Of a DNA stretch of 46,863 bases, positions 9,694 to 17,087 are shown one piece after another. Made by a program: the position numbers and the translations under genes. The DNA comes from a virus: IMG/VR virus record IMGVR_UViG_3300045964_000079, positions 1 to 46,863 of that record; one strand, written 5' to 3'. The notes beneath the pieces were generated by a model. It worked only from the letters and a program-made list of their open reading frames with translations, was not told where the DNA came from and ran no database searches. Within the stretch, counting starts at the first letter, position 1. Every line of letters starts with the position of its first letter.

Positions 9694-10007
9694 TTTACGG
9701 CGAGCATGAACAGCATGAACACGAGGAGCAGCCCGCTCGTCGGGTCCGCTGCTTGCGCCTTGAGGCAATCGTCCAGAGCGCTCATGAATTGCGGCACGGC
9801 CATCCCGAGAGCGCCCGCCAGCTTGTACAGCGTCTCGATCCGGGGGCTGTGCTCGCCCCGCTCGATCCCGCCGTAATAGCCGCGATCCATCCCGGCAAGT
9901 ATCGCCATGCGTTCTTGGGGGATTCGCCGCTCCCTACGGAGCTTCTTCAGACAGCTCGCCAGCGCAGCCCGCAACTGCGCTGGCGTAGGCACAATATCGT
10001 CGCTCAT
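9636..10007 (-). CDS. XRE-family repressor with C-terminal membrane segment
   Basis: A 123-residue protein. Residues 17-73 form a lambda-repressor-type helix-turn-helix (LKKLRRERRIPQERMAILAG, then GYYGGIERGEHSPRIETLYK). Residues 92-111 are a continuous hydrophobic stretch (GLLLVFMLFMLAVNYLFPF) that would span a membrane. I chose the ATG at 10007; a second in-frame ATG at 10034 would put its start inside the operator. It is divergent from the early genes and is the best candidate immunity repressor. It lacks an S24 autocleavage domain, so induction would have to work differently. The membrane tail lies partly antisense to the end of the convergent gene, so it could be accidental read-through. 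Confidence 0.75.
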   Translation of the reverse strand: MSDDIVPTPAQLRAALASCLKKLRRERRIPQERMAILAGMDRGYYGGIERGEHSPRIETLYKLAGALGMAVPQFMSALDDCLKAQAADPTSGLLLVFMLFMLAVNYLFPFAGKLWSMRHCSTC

Positions 10008-10017
10008 ACCCCGCAGT

Positions 10018-10068
10018 GTAAATCTCCCCGGCATTTGTCAAGGGGTGATATATCCCGTGGAGATTTAC
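10018..10068. promoter_or_regulatory. Inverted-repeat operator upstream of repressor
   Basis: A perfect 10-bp inverted repeat, GTAAATCTCC (10018-10027) and GGAGATTTAC (10059-10068), brackets a near-palindromic GGGTGATATATCCC. It lies directly upstream of the repressor start and facing the early genes. This is the usual place for repressor binding sites; that the XRE protein binds here is inferred. Confidence 0.55.
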
Positions 10069-10111
10069 GACAGAGGGACAAATCTAGCGACAGCACTACG
10101 CGCATTATAGT

Positions 10112-10144
10112 GTGACTTCCGCGTGACTTCAGCGTGATAACCGG
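10112..10144 (+). repeat. 11-bp-phased direct repeats, early control region
   Basis: Three adjacent 11-bp units: GTGACTTCCGC, GTGACTTCAGC and GTGATAACCGG. A second set lies 103 bp downstream at 10215-10236 (GTGACTTCCGC, GAGACTTCCTC), so a 19-bp block recurs with one mismatch. One unit per helical turn suggests cooperative binding of a regulator along one DNA face. Confidence 0.6.
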
Positions 10145-10184
10145 ACACGCACATCCCGCTATCCCCATGAGAATAAAATACTTG

Positions 10185-10212
10185 TTGACAGGCGGGGTAG
10201 CCCTGCGATAAC
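10185..10212 (+). promoter_or_regulatory. Predicted sigma70-type early promoter
   Basis: TTGACA at 10185-10190, a 16-bp spacer, then GATAAC at 10207-10212. It lies between the two 11-bp repeat clusters and would read into the small DNA-binding protein and recombination genes. The repeats on both sides suggest regulation. The 333 bp between the repressor start and the gene at 10340 hold only these control elements. Confidence 0.55.
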
Positions 10213-10339
10213 CTGTGACTTCCGCGAGACTTCCTCCAGACAGGACGCGGTTCCAGTACCAATGGAGCGCGGAGGCCCCGGTCATGCCACCGGAGCAAAT
10301 GGTGTGCCTCGATACCGTTTTCATTTGAGGGCTCTCCTT

Positions 10340-10561
10340 ATGCGTAATGGCAGACCAGCGAAACGCGCCGTCACCAAACCGACCAAGCGCGTCACCTACA
10401 CCCTGACCCTAGACCAAATCCAAGCCGTAGAAGAAGCCGCAGCCCAGGAGAACATCCAGTCCGGGTTGTACATCCCTCCTGCCAAAATCGTGGGCGAGCT
10501 GATCGACGCCCACCTCGGCTCCTCGCCGCCCGGTAAGAAGCGGATGCGGCGATCAGCGTAA
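10340..10561 (+). CDS. Small ribbon-helix-helix-like DNA-binding protein
   Basis: A 73-residue basic protein, ATG 10340 preceded by GAGGG. The N-terminus is rich in K and R. Residues 17-45 (VTYTLTLDQIQAVEEAAA...) and 51-63 (PPAKIVGELIDAHL) match the strand-helix-helix pattern of CopG/Arc proteins. As the first gene after the early promoter it is a candidate early regulator or Cro-like protein. The family is assigned by pattern only. A longer reading from an ATG at 10262 lacks a good ribosome-binding site. Confidence 0.55.
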   Translation: MRNGRPAKRAVTKPTKRVTYTLTLDQIQAVEEAAAQENIQSGLYIPPAKIVGELIDAHLGSSPPGKKRMRRSA

Positions 10562-10584
10562 CCAAAACCAGACGGTAAACGGCC

Positions 10585-10728
10585 ATGCAGGACCGACAGG
10601 ATACGTGCGCGTGCGAGGTGTGCCGCCGACCCGGCGACAAGTGGTTCATCGGACGGTGGCTCTGCTGGGAGTGCTGGGAGTGCGAGTTTCACCGGCTGAT
10701 CGAGGAGTGCTATGCGGGACCACGGTAA
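10585..10728 (+). CDS. 47-aa cysteine-rich zinc-ribbon peptide
   Basis: A short gene that reads MQDRQDTCACEVCRRPG... and ends CYAGPR. Cysteines occur as CxCxxC near residues 8-13 and as CWECWEC near residues 28-34, a likely zinc knuckle. It overlaps the exonuclease start by 17 bp. Many phage recombination operons carry such peptides; the function is unknown. Confidence 0.5.
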   Translation: MQDRQDTCACEVCRRPGDKWFIGRWLCWECWECEFHRLIEECYAGPR

Positions 10729-11659
10729 AGCCCAGCCCCGGATCGGCGGGAGCGAGATCAGCGCCCTGTTCGGGCTCAACGACTACCTGGACGAGCGGGC
10801 GCTCTGGATGCGGAAGAAGGATCCGATCCCGTGGGACGAGCCCAACGACCGGATGCGCCTCGGTAAGCACCTGGAGCGCGGCATTGCGGAATACTACGCC
10901 GACCTGGAGGGCGTCGAGATCGACTGGTGCGACATCACCAGCCAGCACCCGGTCTACGAGTTCATGTGCTACACCCCGGACGCCCTGGTGAGAGGGAAGC
11001 GGCGGGGGATGGACTGCAAGCTCGTCGGCTGGGATCAGTCTTACCGCTGGCGCCACGGCCCCACCGATCACTCCCAGATGCAGGCGTGGTGGTACATGGC
11101 CGCGCTCGATTACGACGAGTGGGACGTGGTGCCGCTGATCATGGGCGAGGACCGGCCTCGGGTCTACCGCGTGAAGCGGGACGCCGCCGTCGAGCGGATC
11201 ATGCTCCGGAAAGCGGAGAGCTGGTGGCGGCGCTACCTCGTGGGCGACGAGCGCCCGCCCATCACCGGGAGCGATCTCAGCTCCGCGTGGCTGAAGCACA
11301 CCTACCCCAAGCACCGGGCCAATACGCTCGATATCGCCGATGACGAGGAAGCCGCGCTCCTCACCGAGTACGGCCAGATCCGGCGCTGCTACCGCCGCTA
11401 CGAGGCCGACAAGAAGCTGTGGGAGAACCGGATCAAGGAAGCGCTGGGGGAGCGCGAGGGGCTCCGGTGGCCGGGTGGGAAGCTCACCTGGAAGAAGACC
11501 CGCGACTCCCACGTAGTCGAGTGGGAGCCGCTCGCGGAGGCGCTCCTCGCACGCCATCCCGAGGGCGACCGGCTCCGCGAGGACTTCACCGTGACCAAGC
11601 CGGGGCACCGCCGTATTCACTTCAAACCTGTCGATGGAGAGGAGGAAGAACTTGGCTGA
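10712..11659 (+). CDS. YqaJ-family viral recombinase (exonuclease)
   Basis: 315 residues. The N-terminus IGGSEISALFGLNDY is the usual opening of YqaJ/lambda-Exo-like nucleases. RLGKHLERGIAEYYA follows near residue 50. The PD-(D/E)xK core is visible as YTPDALV, then MDCKLVGWDQS (about residues 89-110), followed by DHSQMQAWWYMA, the conserved glutamine helix. It should resect double-stranded ends 5' to 3' and load the annealing protein encoded two genes downstream. The classical ExK motif reads D-C-K here. Confidence 0.85.
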   Translation: MRDHGKAQPRIGGSEISALFGLNDYLDERALWMRKKDPIPWDEPNDRMRLGKHLERGIAEYYADLEGVEIDWCDITSQHPVYEFMCYTPDALVRGKRRGMDCKLVGWDQSYRWRHGPTDHSQMQAWWYMAALDYDEWDVVPLIMGEDRPRVYRVKRDAAVERIMLRKAESWWRRYLVGDERPPITGSDLSSAWLKHTYPKHRANTLDIADDEEAALLTEYGQIRRCYRRYEADKKLWENRIKEALGEREGLRWPGGKLTWKKTRDSHVVEWEPLAEALLARHPEGDRLREDFTVTKPGHRRIHFKPVDGEEEELG

Positions 11660-11885
11660 ACCGATTACTCCGACCGTTCCCTTTCAGGCGATGGAGTGGC
11701 TGGAGCGGCTACTCAAGAACGTGGGATCGCCGGGAACCTGTACCGGCCCCAACTGTAAAGCTCCAGTCCTGTGGGTGATCCACGCCAACGGGCGGCGCTG
11801 CTGCTACAACCACAACGGCGAGCCCCACTGGGCCACGTGCCCCGACCGCGACAGTTTCCGCAAACGAGGAGGATACGCAAAGTGA
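11652..11885 (+). CDS. Small cysteine-rich protein in recombination operon (TTG start)
   Basis: A 77-residue protein. I prefer TTG at 11652, which sits seven bases after GGAGAGGAGG; an in-frame ATG at 11634 lies upstream of that sequence and would add six residues. Cysteines CTGPNCKAP and RCCYNHNGEPHWATC look like an HNH-lacking zinc-binding fold. It is translationally coupled to the annealing protein (GTGA overlap). Its role may be as a co-factor of the exonuclease/annealase pair. Confidence 0.55.
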   Translation: MAEPITPTVPFQAMEWLERLLKNVGSPGTCTGPNCKAPVLWVIHANGRRCCYNHNGEPHWATCPDRDSFRKRGGYAK

Positions 11886-12766
11886 CACCCACCGATGAAA
11901 AGCCGGATCTGGCTCCGATGACGGATCTGGCTCCGCAGAAGCAACGCGCGACCGTGGAGCTGATCAAGGTTCTCAGCGCGCACCCCGAGCACGCGCCCTA
12001 CATGAAGCAGCTCATCGAGGCCGAGGCGATGCGCGAGCTGTTCGACCAGGACTACCGGACGGCGCGGATGTTCGCGATGAGCGGGAAGTTCGATGACATC
12101 AAGGGCTCCACCCCGGAGCAGGCCGTCTGCGCCGCCATGACCAAGATCCGGATCGGCCGCGAGTGGGGGATGAACGACAGCGATTCGATGTCCTTCATCT
12201 ACTTCACCAACGGACGGCCCAACGTGGCCACCGAGATCCTCGCCACCGCGATCCAGAAGGCGGGCTTCTCCTGGGACATCGACTGGAACTGGGTGGAGGA
12301 GCCGGGGGCGGGGAAGGGAGCGAAGCCCTGGCGGCGCTGCACCGGCTGTACGCTCTGGCTGAAGGAGCGGGACACCAACAAGCCCATCCTCGACCGCAAC
12401 GGCGCTCCGGTGTCCGCGTGGTTCACCGAGGCCGACGCCGAGCACGCGGAGATTTACGAGAAGGGCGGGATCAAGAAGCTCTCCGAGAAGTGGAACTTTA
12501 AATCTTGGCCTCAAGATATGTACTTCTGGAGGGCCATGTCGCGGCTCCGGAAATACTACCTGACCGGCGTGATGCGCGGCGCGGTCCAGCGCGAGCTGAT
12601 CGATGAGGAGCCGCCGCCTCCCACCATGCAACCCCAGCTCGCCGCGCCCGAGGAGCAAGCCGCGACTGAAGCCCAGCCCGAGAAATCGCTCCGCGACCGC
12701 ATCCTGGAGGCCGAGCAGACCGAGCTGATCGACGTGGAGCGGCGGGAACCCGGCGAAGGGGAGTGA
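11882..12766 (+). CDS. RecT-like single-strand annealing protein
   Basis: 294 residues from GTG 11882, with GAGGAGG upstream and a GTGA overlap. The central block (AMTKIRIGREWGMN, then SFIYFTNGRPNVATEILATA, then DMYFWRAMSRLRKYYLTGVM) has the spacing seen in phage RecT/Bet-type annealases, whose members share a GRP...A...A core and a W..R..SR..R helix. The C-terminal 60 residues are acidic and proline-rich, probably a tail that contacts SSB. With the YqaJ exonuclease it forms a two-component recombination system. Confidence 0.75.
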   Translation: MTPTDEKPDLAPMTDLAPQKQRATVELIKVLSAHPEHAPYMKQLIEAEAMRELFDQDYRTARMFAMSGKFDDIKGSTPEQAVCAAMTKIRIGREWGMNDSDSMSFIYFTNGRPNVATEILATAIQKAGFSWDIDWNWVEEPGAGKGAKPWRRCTGCTLWLKERDTNKPILDRNGAPVSAWFTEADAEHAEIYEKGGIKKLSEKWNFKSWPQDMYFWRAMSRLRKYYLTGVMRGAVQRELIDEEPPPPTMQPQLAAPEEQAATEAQPEKSLRDRILEAEQTELIDVERREPGEGE

Positions 12767-13053
12767 TGAGCGATCCCCTAATCAAGCTCCGTTTCGTCGG
12801 ACTCGCCAACGGGGATCCGCACGAGATCACCGGCCACTACCTGATTTCGTATGACGTGGAGTGGCACCTCCCGGACGGCTCCTACGACGGCGGGAATCTG
12901 GTGACGACCCCTCACCCGGCCAAAGCTGCTCTGTTCACGCCGTTCGAAGCATTCAGGCTCTGGCACTCCTCGCCGAGCTGCAAGTGTCATCACTGGCGCC
13001 AGGATGGGCAGGAGAACAGACCTCTCTCGGCATTCACGGTGGAGGTGGTGTAG
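12766..13053 (+). CDS. Hypothetical protein
   Basis: A 95-residue protein whose ATG overlaps the upstream stop (TGATG). It has a CKCHHWRQDG cysteine/histidine patch near residue 74 that might bind metal. The N-terminal half looks beta-rich (ISYDVEWHLPDGSYDGGNL). No family is recognised. It is co-transcribed with the recombination genes. Confidence 0.55.
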   Translation: MSDPLIKLRFVGLANGDPHEITGHYLISYDVEWHLPDGSYDGGNLVTTPHPAKAALFTPFEAFRLWHSSPSCKCHHWRQDGQENRPLSAFTVEVV

Positions 13054-13104
13054 ATGGAAGCGAAGGCTATCGAAACGCCCTACAGGGGCTATCGCTGGAT
13101 GTAG
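13054..13104 (+). pseudogene. Remnant of a GYRFRSRLEA-type phage protein
   Basis: A 16-codon reading frame encodes MEAKAIETPYRGYRWM and then stops. Many phages carry a nuclease-like protein whose N-terminus is similar (IET.YKGYRFRSRLEARWAVFF). The resemblance is recalled from general knowledge of phage proteins. The rest of the family signature is absent downstream in any frame that I checked, so this may be a truncated relic or a coincidental short peptide. Confidence 0.25.
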
Positions 13105-13132
13105 CGACCGCCGTTAAGCGAAAGAAAGAGCC

Positions 13133-13378
13133 GTGAAGAAAACATTCCGAGGCGGGGATTTGCGTGTGAGGGTTTGGGACCGCTGGAACGCTCCTACCGA
13201 TACCCGCGGCCCCCTGGCTGATTTCCACGTGAAGTCACACGAGCAAGCAATACGAGCGCTCGATGACTATCCCAAAGTAGTCGAAGCATCACATCGCGGA
13301 GCGCTGTGGGTCAGGATCGAAGATGTTGACGGTCACGGCTGCTGGATACATATTGGGGAACCAAAATCAAAGGAGTGA
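13133..13378 (+). CDS. Hypothetical protein
   Basis: An 81-residue protein with GTG start at 13133 and a weak purine-rich ribosome-binding site. It reads as a small alpha/beta protein (HVKSHEQAIRALDDYPKVVE) with no known motif. It lies between the recombination genes and the 78-aa gene. Confidence 0.5.
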   Translation: MKKTFRGGDLRVRVWDRWNAPTDTRGPLADFHVKSHEQAIRALDDYPKVVEASHRGALWVRIEDVDGHGCWIHIGEPKSKE

Positions 13379-13382
13379 AACT

Positions 13383-13619
13383 ATGGCCAAGACGGAACGG
13401 AAGAAGCAGTATGACGTCGGTTTCGAGGACGCGATCCATCAGGTGCTGATGCTGCTCGCCATCGAAACCGAAACCTACCCGCGCTCGCCGAGCGCCGGGA
13501 TGATCAACCGGGTGATGGAGAAGGAGACGGCGGGTCAGATCCAGGACTTGCTCCGGAAGTACGCGGAGCGGGTCGAGCTGGAAATCGCCAAGATGAGCCA
13601 TGAACACGTTACGGCCTGA
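13383..13619 (+). CDS. Hypothetical helical protein
   Basis: 78 residues, ATG 13383 after AGGAG. Mostly helical and charged (ETAGQIQDLLRKYAERVELE). Its last 20 bases overlap the next gene. No family is recognised. Confidence 0.5.
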   Translation: MAKTERKKQYDVGFEDAIHQVLMLLAIETETYPRSPSAGMINRVMEKETAGQIQDLLRKYAERVELEIAKMSHEHVTA

Positions 13620-14250
13620 ACTCCGCAAACTCCCGCTCCGGATGTCCGTGCTTCCGGTAGACGAGCGCGGCTACCCGGTCCCGGCCTTTGTAGACACCCT
13701 GCCGGACGGCACCCGCGATTTCCGATTCATGAGCAAGCGCCACTGGATCAAGTGCATCACCCATCGCGTCTGCTGGGTCTGCGGGATGAAGCTGGGGAGC
13801 TACCTCGCGTTCTTGATCGGCCCCATGTGCGCGATCAACCGGACCACCAGCGAGCCGCCCTCGCACAAGGAATGCGCGGAGTGGAGCGCTCAGTTCTGCC
13901 CCTTCCTCGCGCGGCCGAAGATGCACCGCCGCGAGGACGAGCTGACGGAGCACGCCAGGGAGCTGGACACCGAGCGCGGCTGTCCCATCCTCCGCAACCC
14001 CGGCGTCGCGCTGGTGTGGGTCACGCGCGGCTACCGGAGGTTGACGGGGCAAATGCTCCTCACGGTGGACGATCCCATCGAGGTGAGCTGGTGGGCCGAG
14101 GGCCGGCCTGCGACCAGAGCGGAGGTCGAGGAGTCCATCCGCACCGGCTACCCGCTCCTGATGGAGATGGCCGAGAAGGATGGCGCTACAGCCATGGCCG
14201 CGCTGGATGCGGCACGGCGCGGGATGGAAAGACTGCTCCCAAGACACTGA
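13600..14250 (+). CDS. Conserved phage hypothetical with CWVCG motif
   Basis: 216 residues. The pattern CWVCGMKLG...FLIGPMCAINRTTSEPPSHKECAEW...CPFLARPKM is one that I associate with a widespread phage and plasmid protein of unknown function. The conserved cysteines and histidine near residues 58-103 probably bind zinc. The C-terminal half (LVWVTRGYRR, SWWAEGRPATRAEVEESI) is also typical of that group. The activity is not known. Confidence 0.7.
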   Translation: MNTLRPELRKLPLRMSVLPVDERGYPVPAFVDTLPDGTRDFRFMSKRHWIKCITHRVCWVCGMKLGSYLAFLIGPMCAINRTTSEPPSHKECAEWSAQFCPFLARPKMHRREDELTEHARELDTERGCPILRNPGVALVWVTRGYRRLTGQMLLTVDDPIEVSWWAEGRPATRAEVEESIRTGYPLLMEMAEKDGATAMAALDAARRGMERLLPRH

Positions 14251-14259
14251 GGATGAATC

Positions 14260-14601
14260 GTGAGGCCCCTACCGCTAGATCCGGCGCTGTTTGGGGATTG
14301 GCGGCGCACCTGCTATCGCTGCGGCGCGGAGTTCTACGCGGAGCACCGGCGCCTGTGCGACGGCTGTCGGGCTCCAGAGCGCCCCAAGAAGCGGATCCAC
14401 AAGCCGGGGGAGCCGCTCACGCGGCGGGAGTGGGAGGTCGTGGCCTTGGTGATGGAGGGGAAGCTCAACAAGCAAATCGCGAACACATTGGCGCTCACCG
14501 AGGGCACGGTCAAGGTGTACGTCCACCGGATCTTCCAGAAAGCTCAGGTGAACACCCGGACGTCGCTCGCCATGAAAGCCGTAGCGGGAGGACTGTCGTG
14601 A
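14260..14601 (+). CDS. LuxR-type HTH regulator with N-terminal zinc finger
   Basis: 113 residues, GTG 14260 after GAGGA. Residues 18-36 carry CYRCGAEF...CDGC, a probable zinc ribbon. Residues 52-108 form a GerE/LuxR C-terminal helix-turn-helix (PLTRREWEVVALVMEGKLNK, IANTLALTEGTVKVYVHRIF). There is no receiver or ligand-binding domain. It is probably a phage transcription factor of the early region. Confidence 0.75.
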   Translation: MRPLPLDPALFGDWRRTCYRCGAEFYAEHRRLCDGCRAPERPKKRIHKPGEPLTRREWEVVALVMEGKLNKQIANTLALTEGTVKVYVHRIFQKAQVNTRTSLAMKAVAGGLS

Positions 14602-14708
14602 CTACCTTCGCCTGGATCGTGGTCGGATTTATCGGCTTGCTGCTGGTCCTGATGATCGTCTCCTGGATCGAAGCGGCGATCCGGAACAAAACGAGAGGGG
14701 AGAAGTGA
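14598..14708 (+). CDS. 36-aa single-pass membrane peptide
   Basis: GTG 14598 overlaps the upstream stop (GTGA). Residues 4-24 are a strong transmembrane helix (FAWIVVGFIGLLLVLMIVSW) followed by a basic tail (RNKTRGEK). It is too short to classify; superinfection-exclusion, membrane anchoring or lysis-related roles are all possible. Confidence 0.55.
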   Translation: MTTFAWIVVGFIGLLLVLMIVSWIEAAIRNKTRGEK

Positions 14709-14709
14709 A

Positions 14710-14904
14710 ATGTCGAGAGTGAGACTGAAAGTGGATCTGACGCAGTACGATTCGCGCTGTGTCGTCGGCTCGATGGGCACCATCGGTCCTCCATGCTCGA
14801 TGTGGGCTAAGGGGTCCGATCTGTTCACGGGCGTTTACTTTGACTCCGGAGCAAGGCTAGATTGCCTCTGGCGTAGTCTTGAGGAAATAGAGGATACCCC
14901 ATAA
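14710..14904 (+). CDS. Small hypothetical protein
   Basis: 64 residues, starting one base after the membrane peptide gene and preceded by GGGGAGAAG. It looks like a compact beta-barrel-like protein (GTIGPPCSMWAKGSDLFTGV). No family is recognised. Confidence 0.45.
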   Translation: MSRVRLKVDLTQYDSRCVVGSMGTIGPPCSMWAKGSDLFTGVYFDSGARLDCLWRSLEEIEDTP

Positions 14905-15014
14905 TCCTGTAAATGCTATATGTCGCAAATAAATGGCTCTATCATATATAAACCTGAGATACTGGGATCCTATGGTACATACCCTAAACCACTGCTACGA
15001 GAGGAGTTCCACTA

Positions 15015-15320
15015 ATGGAACCCCCTCGGAAGCTGCCGACGAAAGCCCTCACGCTCCAGCGCGTGACGGGGGAGGATACGCCAGAAGGGCGTGCGCGGAT
15101 TGCTTGGGGAATCGATTTCATCCTGGGCGAGATCCGCGCCGCGCGGAAGCTCCGGGAGGGCGCCGATGAGCACTCAGCCGATATGCGCTCTGATGGCGCG
15201 GGTATCGCTGCCCTCCCAAGCGGAGAAGGGGTACTCGCTCGAAACACAGATCGAGCTTCTGACTCCGGTTATCGAGAAAAACGGCTACGCCGTCTCCGAG
15301 GATTGGGTTCTAAGGGATGA
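15015..15320 (+). CDS. Small gene overlapping the recombinase (possible directionality factor)
   Basis: The ATG at 15015 has a good GAGGAG ten bases upstream. The first 50 residues look like a real helical protein (DFILGEIRAARKLREGADE). The last 50 lie antiphase within the recombinase gene (155-bp overlap) and look less protein-like, so either the overlap is genuine or the frame is accidental. The preceding 110 bp (14905-15014) are AT-rich with TATCATATATAAACC and may hold the promoter. Small proteins beside serine integrases sometimes control excision; that role is only inferred here. Confidence 0.4.
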   Translation: MEPPRKLPTKALTLQRVTGEDTPEGRARIAWGIDFILGEIRAARKLREGADEHSADMRSDGAGIAALPSGEGVLARNTDRASDSGYREKRLRRLRGLGSKG

Positions 15321-16842
15321 CGGGTACCAGGGGAATGACTGGAATCGCCCCGCAATCAACCGGGGGCTGGACGCGATCCGCGAGGGGAAAGTAAAAGCTC
15401 TCGCGTTCATCAACGTGGATCGCTTCGCCCGCGATGTAGAGGGAGGGCTCGCGCTACTCCGTAAGGTCCGCGAGTCCGGGGGAATCATCATCTTTGGGGA
15501 TCTCGGCCCGGTGAGCGATGATGCAAACTTCCGGCTCATGCTCCACTTGAGGCTGATGATCGCGGAGTATGAGAAGTCGCGCATCAAAACCAGATCGCGC
15601 GAAGTGGTGATGGCGAAAGTCCGGAACCTCAAACAGATCCACGGCGGGAAGGCTCCCTACGGCTACACCTACATCCCCAAGAGCGACACTCCGATTCCGC
15701 ACCTCAAGATCAACCCGGACACCGCGCCCATCGTGCGCTTGATTTTCGCTTGGTACGATGTGGGATGCAGTCTCCGCGAGATCGTCAAGCGGCTGTCGCG
15801 CGATGGGATCCAGCCTCCGGGTCGGCCGCGGCAAACCAAGAAAAATAGCTATTGGGCCGTCACGGTGATCACCCGGATGATCCGCAACGAGGCCTACATC
15901 GGGGATTGGCACTACAACAAGTGCTACTTCACGGTGCCGGAAAAAATCGTGGATCCCTCCAAAACGCGCCACCGCCAAGCGACCAGCCTGAAGGTGAAGG
16001 ACCGCTCGGAGTGGATCCGGATTCCGATTGATCCAATCGTGGATCGCGCCGTCTTCGCCCGCTGTAACGAGCGGCTCTCCAAAAACAAGCGTACGATTGG
16101 GGGGCGCCCCTCGGACCGCTATCTCCTCAAGGGGCTGGTGTGGTGCGCGAAGTGTGGGAAGCGGTTTTGCGGAGCGCGGAAGCGGCGCTCATCGGGCGAG
16201 TACCAGACCTACTACAACTGCACCAATCTCTCAAACCGGCGTCCGGCGAACGATTCCCCGGTTTGCACGGCGCCGAGGGCGAACGGAGTTCCCCTGGAGA
16301 ATTTGGTCTGGGATGAAACCACGATGGCTCTCGGGGAAGAGGAGACGCTGACCCAACTCCTCCGGGAGCACGAGCGAGCCACGGGTAAATCCAAGCCATC
16401 GGATCGCGCCAAGCTCGCCGCCAGGATCGAGGAGCTGCTGGAGAACGAGCTGCAATACCGCACCGATGCTTCGCGGGTTCGCCGCTCCGATCCTCGCGCT
16501 CGCCAGATCCGGGAGCACTATGCCCAGCTCATCGCGGAGTCGGCCCGTCAGCGGGACGCGCTCTCCCTGGAGCTGGCGAAGATCGCTCCCGCCACCAACC
16601 GCGCGAATATCCACGATCTGGTGGTGGAATTTCGAGAGGGGTTAAAAGACCTCTCCCGCGCGGCAAAGCAAAAACTCCTCTCGCGCTGGGTATCGAGGGT
16701 GGAGTATTATGACGGCGAAGTGAGCATTCATCTCGCCATCCCGTTGTTGGGACAAGGGGCGGCGGGGGTCCAAAACTGTAACGGTGGTCAACCCCACTGT
16801 AACAGTTTTATACCCCTAATCCTACACCGGAGGGTCGCATGA
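15166..16842 (+). CDS. Large serine recombinase (phage integrase)
   Basis: 558 residues. I chose the ATG at 15166 because GGGAGGG precedes it and the resolvase domain starts at once. Catalytic Ser14 lies in ARVSLPSQAEKGYSLETQ; DRFARD (85-90) and the EKSRIKTR helix (136-143) complete the resolvase domain. The recombinase domain follows (about 160-300, with GKAPYGYTY). The zinc ribbon uses C327, C330, C352 and C367, and a coiled coil spans about 420-520. The length matches large serine integrases. It should catalyse attP x attB integration and, with a directionality factor, excision. Confidence 0.93.
   Translation: MSTQPICALMARVSLPSQAEKGYSLETQIELLTPVIEKNGYAVSEDWVLRDDGYQGNDWNRPAINRGLDAIREGKVKALAFINVDRFARDVEGGLALLRKVRESGGIIIFGDLGPVSDDANFRLMLHLRLMIAEYEKSRIKTRSREVVMAKVRNLKQIHGGKAPYGYTYIPKSDTPIPHLKINPDTAPIVRLIFAWYDVGCSLREIVKRLSRDGIQPPGRPRQTKKNSYWAVTVITRMIRNEAYIGDWHYNKCYFTVPEKIVDPSKTRHRQATSLKVKDRSEWIRIPIDPIVDRAVFARCNERLSKNKRTIGGRPSDRYLLKGLVWCAKCGKRFCGARKRRSSGEYQTYYNCTNLSNRRPANDSPVCTAPRANGVPLENLVWDETTMALGEEETLTQLLREHERATGKSKPSDRAKLAARIEELLENELQYRTDASRVRRSDPRARQIREHYAQLIAESARQRDALSLELAKIAPATNRANIHDLVVEFREGLKDLSRAAKQKLLSRWVSRVEYYDGEVSIHLAIPLLGQGAAGVQNCNGGQPHCNSFIPLILHRRVA
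16772..16809. other. Candidate attP / recombinase binding site
   Basis: At the 3' end of the recombinase gene AAAACTGT (16772-16779) and ACAGTTTT (16802-16809) form an inverted repeat, and ACTGTAAC recurs at 16775 and 16796, 21 bp apart. Attachment sites of serine integrases often flank the gene and are about 40-50 bp imperfect palindromes. This is suggestive only; the AT-rich 14905-15014 interval is the other candidate. Confidence 0.35.
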
Positions 16843-17087
16843 CCCTCCACTCCAACTCCAACCGTAACAGCAATATCCAGGGGGCGACGCAAGCCGCCCC
16901 TCCCCGTATCGGCGAGCTGTATCTCCAGCTCGGAGTCCGGCTGGTGGTGATCGATGTCACCGATACCCACGTGTATCTGACCTGTAGGGCGGGGCGTACC
17001 CCCGCCCCGCTGGTGGCGTGTACCATCGAGCGGTTCCAGCTCGATCTCGCGGCGGGACATGTGATCCCGGACGTGGAGGCGGCGTGA
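16839..17087 (+). CDS. Hypothetical protein downstream of recombinase
   Basis: 82 residues, ATG 16839 after CCGGAGGG. The core is beta-rich (ELYLQLGVRLVVIDVTDTHV). It overlaps the next gene by one base (TGATG). No family is recognised. Confidence 0.5.
   Translation: MTLHSNSNRNSNIQGATQAAPPRIGELYLQLGVRLVVIDVTDTHVYLTCRAGRTPAPLVACTIERFQLDLAAGHVIPDVEAA

Noticed and set aside
14905-15014. tRNA or structured RNA in the AT-rich gap
   Set aside because: No cloverleaf or TPsiC-type loop could be found; the sequence looks like a promoter or att region.
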